A DNA stretch of 64,000 nt from Anas platyrhynchos (lineage: Eukaryota > Chordata > Aves > Anseriformes > Anatidae): contig NC_092613.1 of assembly GCF_047663525.1 (NCBI RefSeq), positions 6,659,501 through 6,723,500 on the forward strand, read 5' to 3'. The position numbers and the translations under genes were made by a program. Below the pieces are notes generated by a model. It saw only the letters and a list, made by a program, of their open reading frames with translations. It made no database searches and was not told the origin of the DNA. Of the stretch, positions 1 to 64,000 are shown piece after piece. Within the stretch, counting starts at the first letter, position 1. Each line of letters begins with the position of its first letter.

Positions 1-25
1 GGGCAAGTTTGACGCCTTCCTGCAG
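1..25 (+). CDS. RNPEP: RNPEP exon fragment at window edge
   Basis: One leading base plus eight codons reading GKFDAFLQ, followed by a GTCGGT donor. The exon begins before the window. Confidence 0.8.
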
Positions 26-1270
26 GTCGGTGGAGGGACGGCACGGGGAGCTCGGCCCAAAACTGGGGTTGGGAGACACGAAATGCTGCGGGGGGAGGAA
101 GGGCTGAGCGCAGCAGCAGATGGGGAAGGGGTGTTCGGGGACATGCTGGAGGATCCAGGGGTAGGCAGCGAGCGTGTGTGGCAGCCCACCCCGGCCGTCC
201 CCACAGGCCTACGTGGAGCGGTTCAAGTTCCAGAGCATCACCGCGGATGATGCCCTCAATTTCTTCCTGGAATACTTCCCCGAGCTGAAGAAGCAAGGCG
301 TGGACTCGCGCCCAGGTCAGTGCGGGGCGGTGCGAGCTTCGTGTGCCACAACCACCTCGCCTCACCCATGGGGCTGCCGAGGTGCGAACCGAGCCTTGCC
401 CAAGCGGGGCCCCCCCCAGCTTCCCCTCCCTGCCTCACCTCAGGCTTGGAGTTCGATCACTGGCTGAACACACCGGGCTGGCCGCCCTTCCTGCCCGACC
501 TCTCCCCGGGGCAGCAGCTGATGAAGCCGGCGGACGAGCTGGCGGAGCTGTGGGCGGCCGAGAGCTTGAACGTGGAGGCGATCGAAGCCGTGGACATCAC
601 GGGCTGGAAGACGTACCAGCTGGTCTACCTCCTGGACCAGCTCCTGCAGAAGTCGCCCCTACCCGAAGGTGAGGGCCTGGCGCCCGGGGTGGCATCACAC
701 AGGGCCCAGGCTGGGGGCCGGGGATGTGAGGGGCTGCACCCGCACGGCCTCACCCAGCCCTGGGGTGCCGGGGAGCCCGGGGCCGGGAGGATTTGGGCGA
801 GCAGAGGCGATCACTCTCTCTCACAGGCAACGTGGAGAGGCTGAGCGCCATGTACCCCAAGATCTCCAAGGCCCAGAACGCCGAGCTGCGGCTGCGCTGG
901 TGCCAGATCATCCTCAAGAACAACCACGAGCCCGAGTACAGCAAGGTCAAGGACTTTCTCCACAGCCAGGTTTGTCCCGTCCCTCTGAGGGGACAAGGGT
1001 GACACCAGGGGGGACACACAGGACCCCCCCCCTCGGTCATCCCCAGCCCTCCCCGTGCTGCGGTGGAGGTGGCTGGGCCCCGACCGCGTCTCTCTCGGGC
1101 AGGGGAAGCAGAAGTACACCCTGCCCCTGTACCGCGCCATGTGGGCCGGCTCGGAGGCGGCCCGGGCCCTGGCCATGGAAACCTTCTCGGCCACGGCCGC
1201 CCAGCTCCACGTCAACGTCCAGAACTACGTCAAGAAGATCCTGGGCCTGGAGGGGGCAGAGAAGGAGTGA
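1..1270 (+). CDS. RNPEP: Aminopeptidase B, C-terminal part (partial at window edge)
   Basis: Five exons (1-25, 207-315, 444-668, 827-969, 1103-1270) splice with GT-AG borders and consistent phases into 222 residues ending in TGA at 1268-1270. The protein contains LNTPGWPPFLPDLSPG, WKTYQLVYLLDQLLQKSPLP, NAELRLRW and GKQKYTLPLY, which match the C-terminal helical (ARM-like) domain of aminopeptidase B, an M1 zinc metallopeptidase that removes N-terminal Arg or Lys from peptides in secretory compartments and extracellularly. The catalytic HEXXH region lies upstream, outside the window. The paralogues RNPEPL1 and LTA4H were considered; the LNTPGWPP and GKQKYTLPLY segments and the neighbouring IPO9 favour RNPEP. 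Introns are 128-181 bp and GC-rich. The gene converges on LZTR1. Confidence 0.92.
207..315 (+). CDS. RNPEP: RNPEP internal exon
   Basis: Acceptor CCACAG and donor GTCAGT. It encodes AYVERFKFQSITADDALNFF and ends in ELKKQGVDSRP plus one base, at the start of the C-terminal helical domain. Confidence 0.9.
444..668 (+). CDS. RNPEP: RNPEP internal exon
   Basis: Acceptor CCTCAG and donor GTGAGG. It encodes LEFDHWLNTPGWPPFLPDLS through LLQKSPLPE, the most diagnostic segment for aminopeptidase B. Confidence 0.93.
827..969 (+). CDS. RNPEP: RNPEP internal exon
   Basis: Acceptor TCACAG and donor GTTTGT. It encodes NVERLSAMYPKISKAQNAEL through KVKDFLHSQ, helices of the C-terminal domain. Confidence 0.92.
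1103..1270 (+). CDS. RNPEP: RNPEP terminal coding exon
   Basis: Acceptor CGGGCAG. It encodes GKQKYTLPLYRAMWAGSEAA through YVKKILGLEGAEKE and stops with TGA at 1268-1270. Confidence 0.92.
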   Translation, partial: GKQKYTLPLYRAMWAGSEAARALAMETFSATAAQLHVNVQNYVKKILGLEGAEKE

Positions 1271-1345
1271 GCGGAGAAGGGGGTGCTCCTGCCCCTGCCC
1301 GGCTGGGGCAAGCCCTCCGTGAGGTCTCCCTGCGCATATTTGCTT

Positions 1346-1351
1346 ATTAAA
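1346..1351 (+). terminator. RNPEP: RNPEP poly(A) signal ATTAAA
   Basis: ATTAAA lies 76 bp after the stop codon, followed by a T-rich and GTG-containing stretch (1355-1405) suited to a downstream element. This implies a very short 3' UTR of about 100 nt. Confidence 0.65.
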
Positions 1352-1399
1352 TTTTATAATTTTTACCTTTTTTTTGTGCTTTATTTCCAGCAGTCCCTG

Positions 1400-3290
1400 T
1401 GCAGTTTGTGCTCCTCCTGGCCAGGAACCATCCCCAGGCCCCGGGGTTTACCTTGGAGGGCTGGGCCTGGCACGGAGGCCAGGGTCCTCTGCTGGGGGTC
1501 CGGGGGGCTCATTTTGGGGCTGGGGAGGGCAGGATCCGTCCCTGCTGTGCCACCTCTGCCCTGGGCAGAACAGGGCCCTGCCACAGGCTGGCAGCGCGAC
1601 AAACCCCACGGATTTGTGAGCAAAGGGGGAGCTTAGTGCGGGATCTGCCCTCCAGCCTCGGTGCAGGGATCAAGGATGGAGCCTGGCCCCATGAACCTGC
1701 AGTGCAGGAGCAGCAGCTGGGTCAAAACCATCCCCTAAGCGAGGCCGTGAGATACAGGGAGCGACTCTGACACGTTTCTGAGCAGCAGCAGAATGGTAAT
1801 GGACGTGGGGGCTCCAGCCCAGGCACAGCCTAATGGGCTTTTAGGCAGAACTTTCCATCAGGAGAATAACTGCGCTGGTGAGCAGCCAGGCGCTGACAGC
1901 AAACCCGAGCTGACACCACCATGGTGCCGCGTGGAACCAACCCTGAGCCTTTTGCTGGGGTAAATCCCACAGAGGATGGACAACGATGCAGGTAAAACAC
2001 GATTTGAGTGCTTTACGGAGCCAGTGTGCCCTACACAGGGAGACTGCAGGACTAGGACGAGGAGCAAGCTCGACAGCTCTGTAGGTCCTTGTCCCCACCA
2101 AAGCAAGACCAAGAGCACGTTCCCTGAAGCCAAATTCCAACACAAAGCTGCCCGAGGCCACGCCAGCACCACGAACCCTGGGATCCTGCTGGCCACAAAG
2201 GCCCCCGAGGCCAGTGGCTGGGCAGGGTGTGCTATATGGTGGGCTGGGAGCACTCGAGCCAAAACCATGTCCGAAACAAAGATGCCTGCAGCGCCCAGCT
2301 CTGAGGGTGCAGAGCGCACATTTCATCACTGATGCGCTCAGAAATAAACTCCAAACCCCAAATCAGCGCAGAAAATAGAGTCCAAGGGGCTGGCTGAAGT
2401 CACGGATGAAGTCACCTTCCTCACCAGGCTGTGCATCTTTGGAAAATGGGTGTCCTCTAGTGGATTCAGCATCGCTGAAAATCACTTTTAGTATTATTAC
2501 TTGTCGCTTATAACCTGCTCCATTAGCAACCCTGCTTTCCCAGGGAAAATGTAGCTCACTGGCACAATTAACACAACCCCTGACAAAGAGACTTCATTAG
2601 CTTTGAGGCATCTGGAAATAATCCCCCAGGCTGAAAGAGTCCTTGTCTCTCAGATGTATCTGGTCGGACTCACTTGAGCAAGCCCTCAGCTGGGATTAAG
2701 TGGTCCACAAAGCGGTTCCCTTGGATTACGTAAAATAACAGCTTCTCCCTTTCAAGAAGCCCAGCAGAGTAGCACTACCTCTGGGCTGCCTTCTGCTTCA
2801 CACACATTTCTCAGGCAGCAGGAAAGGGAGCGTGAACTCACCCTGTGAACCTTCTCCACCCAACTGCCAGCTACTGCTAACACGTGTGGCTGGGCTCCGA
2901 CCTGCCGTGCTGCTTCCTCCCAGTCCTGCTGGGTGGATGGGGATGGGGTTTGTGGTCCCAGCACCTCCACGTGCTGCTGTGATGTAAGGCAGGACAGGAT
3001 TTTGATCCCTTCCTCTTCTGGGCTGTCTTGGTGGCTCTCAGCAGGGCAGGGGAGCAGCTCGGTCAGCAGAGCTTTATAACCACCAGCTGATGCCCTCCCA
3101 AGCTGCACAAGTGAGGTGAAAGCTTCTCTGTCCCCTCTGAGAAGCATCCAGCACGGCTGGGAGCTGGGGAGCTGCAGCAGAGAGGGAAGAGCAGCCGTGT
3201 CTGAACTGGCTGGGAAGGGCGCGCTGCTGTCACTCACCTTCCTGCAACGAAGACACTTGGGTGTAAAATTAGTAACAAGCTGTAGCACAG
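1400..3290. other. Convergent intergenic region, RNPEP/LZTR1
   Basis: No ORF here resembles a known protein and no repeat family was recognised. GC content falls from RNPEP towards LZTR1. Part of it may belong to a longer LZTR1 3' UTR. Confidence 0.5.
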
Positions 3291-3293
3291 ACA

Positions 3294-4080
3294 TTTATTT
3301 TTTAGCAAAGTGACCTTCATCAAGCTGAGAGTTCTTTTCGCTTAATTTTCTCCAAAATGAAAGCCAAGTCAATCGTGTAATGCAGGGAGATGATGTTAAC
3401 TCTTTATTAATATATTGATATTGAAAGGCTTAGCGAGACAGGATTAATGGATTTGATGGTCAGAAAGGAAGGCTGTAATCTTCTAGTTTGACCTGCAGCA
3501 GAGCATAGGCCTGGGCTTCCTGCAGCCCACCAATCCAGGCAGTTGCAAAAGGGCTTATCTTTTAATCCATACCATGGGGAGTCTCTGAAAAGTCACTACA
3601 GTCTGGTCCAACAGTCAGCTTCACTGCTAACACCATGCTCTCTGCTTCCAGTTTTGTTGTATCTGACTTCCACTTACAGCCCCAGGCTGTTTCAGCTGAA
3701 GTTCTTTAAATAGTCTTCTTTAAATACTGTGTTTCAAAATATTAATGACTCTCTTACTTGTGACTGCTTTTACTTTACAGTATATAGGAACAATAACGGG
3801 CTTGATTCGGACCTCAGTTATCCCCAAACTATGTGGAATTAATTAATTCCTTAACGGTTTCCATTTTACATTTGTGTAAGGGAGACCAAACCCTTCTCCA
3901 TGAAGGTACAAACCAAGCAAATCCACAGGAGAGTAAGTCAGCTGTCCACGCTCCTCTTAGCCGTCTGCTAGATTGTGTAGACACCATGAGCAGCTCAGTA
4001 CGGAATGGTAAAAAGAGAGTCAGCTGTAAAGTGTTAGATTTTTGAGAAAAAAAAATAAAAGTCCGATTTACCAAAGCATG
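3294..4080 (-). other. LZTR1: Candidate LZTR1 3' UTR with two AATAAA signals
   Basis: Downstream of the LZTR1 stop, the minus strand carries AATAAA at 3408-3403 and 3299-3294, which would give a 3' UTR of about 0.7-0.8 kb. Which site is used cannot be decided from sequence alone. Confidence 0.4.
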
Positions 4081-37661
<33,581 letters not shown>

Positions 37662-37690
37662 TCACGGCTCGGCAGCGGGGCCACCGCGGG

Positions 37691-37712
37691 ACTACAGCCC
37701 CCAGCATGCCCC
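37691..37712 (+). promoter_or_regulatory. ZNF143/STAF-like motif, copy 2
   Basis: ACTACAGCCCCCAGCATGC followed by CCC is a second match in the same orientation, 62 bp from the first, about six helical turns. Confidence 0.75.
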
Positions 37713-38001
37713 GCTCCGTGGGGGGGGGGGGCGGCTCGGAGGTAGCTTGCGGCGCTGCGGCACCGAAGGTCGCGGGTTCGAGTCCCGGGCCCGGCGGCAG
37801 CGCAGGGGGCGCGCAGAGGCCCCGCGGCCCCGGGCGGTGGCCACAAGATGGGGCCGGGCCCCGGGGGCGTCAGGGTCGGGGTTGGGGTCGGGGCCGAGCC
37901 CAGCCGCCCCCAGCAGCAGCCCCAGGCCCCAGCTGCCCCCTGGTGGCGGGGCCCCGCTCCCTGTACAAGCAGAAGCGAGGCAGGGTTATACAGGAACAGC
38001 T

Positions 38002-38007
38002 TTTATT
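38002..38007 (-). terminator. IPO9: Candidate distal IPO9 poly(A) signal AATAAA
   Basis: AATAAA on the minus strand, about 3.3 kb after the IPO9 stop and just before the LZTR1 CpG-rich promoter, with GT-containing sequence downstream. Proximal alternatives on the same strand are at 40765-40760, 40369-40364 and 39985-39980. Confidence 0.45.
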
Positions 38008-41000
38008 CGTTGATACAACAAAAAAAAATACCAAGAACAATACTCATCAGTACGCATAAAGTCTCATTCCAGAGTCATGCCTGATCTATTTACTATTTAA
38101 ATCATTTTCTGTGGCTACCGGAGCTTTGTTACTCTAGTTAAATAAAAGCCAGGGTGCAAAGCCCAGCCAGAGGCTGGCGGCCGAGCTGGGGCAGCCGCGG
38201 CCCAGTCCTTCGTTTTACCCCACACAGCTCCTAGCACAGCCTCCCTAACCTTTGGTGCCGATGGGTTTAGCTCCTTCCCAACAACACACAACGGATCCGA
38301 TGGGTGTTGCACACCTCCACACCAGGCCTCAGAAGCATTTCCACAGCAGCCGGCATCGTTCGGCCCGAGCAGCCTCCTTGAGGCGCTCAGGCTTCAAAGC
38401 CGCCAACCTCCAGCAAGCACTTTGTGGGTGAAGATACACCGTGGAGTTTTGTTAGGAGAAAAGAGAACACGGGGAAAGCAGGACGAAGGCGTGTGGGACC
38501 ACACAGGGTTCCTTCAAACCCTCTGCCGAGCACTGTGTACTCGCACACCCCATTTGGCCTCTCTGTGAAAAGCTCAAGGCAGTACTTCTTGCCAAAAAAA
38601 GCATCCTGCACGCCACAGCATGCTGTGGAGCTATGCCATCCCTGTGCCCACCATGCACAGATGGGCATGGGACCACCTCCAAGCCTGGTCTCCAGCCCCA
38701 GAGCTCATCAGAGCTCCTGTATGGTGGCACCGTGCCTGCTCAGGCTGCGTGCATGTGAGCCAATGCTACAAGCAGATCAACATCTGCAAATCAAAGAGCA
38801 GCTTCGAACCAACACTCAGGAGCTCTAGCAGGACATGTACAAGACACTTCTCATCGTTTAACTCCTGGGACCTTGCAATCACCACAAAATCCTTGGATTC
38901 CTCAGTTCAAGGCTGAGGGATGGTATCAGTCACACAAGCCTGCTCCCATTTTTCAGAGCCTTTCCTAAACCTGCCACCCAACATAACGTGCCTGGTGACT
39001 GTAGCCAGCATCACCAATGCACACACCCAGCAACATCACCCGAAAGCACACGAACACCACCAGCACCTCTCCCCAGACCTGAACAAGACCCATTTCCCAC
39101 TGACATCCTAAGACACACCCCAATGCTTTCAAACATTTGGTATTCACTTACCTCAAAGCATGGATAGATGACTGTTACGAGCCCTCCTGTCAATGTATGG
39201 GCCAAACTGTAGCTTTTTCATTCTATGACTTGAAATGGAGTTTAGATTTTGTCTTCACCTCTGCTCTGCTGACTAGTTTTGATGCAGCACGGGCTCATTC
39301 TGGTGTGCAGGGCGGAATGTCAACTACTAGATGGTCCTACCTGTTCCCAGGGCTGGGACCAGTCACTCTGAGGACACTCGCTTGATCTTTCCCACCAGCT
39401 ATCAGGATATATCAATGCAGCCATCTACGTCCACTTGGGTTTCCTTAAGAGACTGTTTAAATTAATGTGTTGGCCCCTTTCAGTGAAAACTATGAGACAC
39501 ACAAACGTCTCAAACGAAGTTCCTAATTGACTTTAAAAGTATATTTAAGTAGAAGACAGAGCCACAACATTCCCAGCAAAGGGAAGGCCATAGCACAAAG
39601 TTTAATTGCATATCCTTATACACCAGAGAATCCACAGGGAAGAAAGATACTGCAACACAACTGCTTGGAAATTTTTGATCAGAGCTTACACCTTATTAGA
39701 CACAGGCTAAAGAGGACAAAGCCACACACGCACACAAAAATTAGCCTCAGAATCTCCTTCTCATAGAGCTATTCATACAAAAAAATATTGAGGACTCAAG
39801 CTTGAGCCAGACCTGCAGGTCTGCAGCAAACTGTGGCAATTCCCTCTATTTCTGCCTATTCTCAGGCACAACAAGAGGGATCTGAGTGGGAGAAGGGAGC
39901 AATGTCCGCTTTACAATTTGGGGTTATTTTGCCACAGATGCTAAACAGGTTGTGCCATCTTTGTCTGTTAAGAAGTTAATTTATTATCCCCTCCTGGTAA
40001 AAAATGTGAAAAGCTATATTCTAAACTAGACCAGTAAGATACATAATTACTCCATCTCTTTGGAGGTTTTCAGATACAACTTCAAAGCATATTATTCCAC
40101 AAAGGAACAGCAAGTACCTTTCTTAAGAAAGGAAACTCTATAATGGGTCAGCCTTTTTCTTTAAAGCAGAAGAAGATGTATCCATTACAGGACTCCCTTT
40201 CTGTTTTAGATTACTCCTGTGAAATACCCTAACATCCTCCAGGCGGCACATACAGAAAGTTTTCTAAGGAGAAATATGTCTTTAAAAAGTGACTTCAGGA
40301 AACATGTGCAATTTCCTTTTAAATCTGTTTTATAAGAAGGATACCAATGTACATTTTAATAGTTTTATTTTCATTTTCCCCAAGAGGGAACCAAAGGCAG
40401 AGAGGTGTTGTGAGATACATCACGCTGTTCTTATGGGTAAATCAATTTGCAAATGTTATTTTACCACTCTATAAAAATACACACAGGAGTGTGAAGGAAG
40501 CAAAGTAGTTCAGAGTGGCTGTCATGGAGCAAATATCTTAAATACAATCAGTTTTCTTGCCCTAAAAATCGTGGCTCCTTGTGTTCCATAAAACCAAAGT
40601 CTTTAGTAGCCACATGCCACAGGAACAGAAATTTAAGTGGTAGCTTCCTTTGAGCATGTGCACACAAAAGCGTTAGTAAAGAACTGCTCCCATGGGACTA
40701 GACAGTAGATGTGAGCAACAAAGCCCCATCCACAGCAGGAAAGAAGATATGCATCTAGTTTTATTGTCTCAGCTTCCCATCCAAACTCCTGTAAACTGGT
40801 TCCATACCATTCAGGCATCTCTGATAAGAGTCTATAGTTCTATAAAAAGAAGTCACACTAAGATCGAGATATTTACCCTGTATGTGTTATGCGAGTGCGA
40901 AGAGGAACAACCTTCCAATTTCTCAAGATACATCCAAGCAATCTGTAAGTGACCCAATTCCTTTCTCTGTCCAGCTGTGCTGTGTGAAACTCAGTTAAGT

Positions 41001-41342
41001 GCCTCTTCACAGGTAGAGACAGTTTGCTTTTAAAAATATTAAGGACACATTTTTAACTTTTTTTTTTTTAAAGAACTTCCTGGAAAGTTACTGTGGAAAA
41101 TGAAAGTGCTCCCATGGTGAGACCAACGTGCAAAGCTCTATAGACTTCCGTCTTTGCTGCTTTCTTAGTATTCCTTCCCTTAGCAGATTCGTTAAGATGA
41201 GGCTCAACACGTCGCAATGAGGCCCATCATCCACCTGTAACAAGCAGGTAGACACTGGAAAATGTTTTATGTTTAATCATAAAACGTGGAATAAGCCAAA
41301 AAGTATGGTTCAGATATGATCGGTATGGTCTCTTGAGCAGGG
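38002..41342 (-). other. IPO9: Candidate IPO9 3' UTR
   Basis: No gene was recognised between the IPO9 stop and the LZTR1 promoter. A long 3' UTR is known for IPO9 in mammals, so this 3.3-kb stretch is inferred to be UTR. Where transcripts end is not certain. Confidence 0.5.
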
Positions 41343-63898
<22,556 letters not shown>

Positions 63899-64000
63899 TT
63901 AGTTAGCAAAACACATCCTCAAACATAAGGGAATTTGAAAATATATAGACTTCTATATACCTATGAGCATCTCCTGATGCTGAATTGACATCAGTTTTAC

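Noticed and set aside
1..1270. RNPEPL1 or LTA4H instead of RNPEP
   Set aside because: The LNTPGWPP, QKSPLP and GKQKYTLPLY segments agree best with aminopeptidase B, and IPO9 nearby fits RNPEP linkage.
2752..3294. 180-codon minus-strand ORF beyond the LZTR1 3' end
   Set aside because: No recognisable family. It lies downstream of LZTR1 with no promoter features and fits chance expectation.
37733..37800. A genuine tRNA gene upstream of LZTR1
   Set aside because: The B-box and an A-box-like string are present, but acceptor arms do not pair and the anticodon arm gives a mismatched stem with a six-base loop. Kept only as a low-interest observation.

Overview
The window reads as avian nuclear DNA. 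Its genes are vertebrate and intron-rich, several non-coding stretches look like CR1 LINE remnants (the dominant bird retrotransposon), and a CpG-rich promoter separates two tightly packed genes. Three protein-coding genes were identified by conceptual splicing and comparison with remembered vertebrate proteins; no database search was run.

Layout: (1) 1-1270, plus strand, the last five coding exons of RNPEP (aminopeptidase B), GC-rich with introns of only 128-181 bp and an ATTAAA signal at 1346-1351. (2) 4081-37595, minus strand, the complete 21-exon coding region of LZTR1, a Kelch/double-BTB-BACK substrate adaptor for CUL3 ubiquitin ligase acting on RAS-family GTPases. Splice phases close in every exon except exon 10, which carries one extra base in an A8 run; with that base discounted the product is 837 residues. 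(3) 41343-63883, minus strand, 21 exons of IPO9 (importin-9), 935 residues plus stop; about 105 N-terminal residues lie beyond the right edge. IPO9 and LZTR1 are head to tail: a candidate distal IPO9 poly(A) signal sits about 0.4 kb upstream of the LZTR1 start codon. LZTR1 and RNPEP are convergent.

The genes do not form a pathway. The notable content is in RNA processing and promoter architecture: a U12-type GT-AG intron in LZTR1 (intron 18), a U12-type AT-AC intron in IPO9, a GC-AG intron in IPO9, a 19-bp tandem triplication over the LZTR1 exon 11 splice donor, a one-base frameshift in LZTR1 exon 10, two ZNF143/STAF-like motifs upstream of LZTR1, a 30-bp minisatellite in LZTR1 intron 2, and an IPO9-LZTR1-RNPEP gene order that differs from the human arrangement as I remember it. 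No prokaryotic, viral, CRISPR or clear RNA gene was found.
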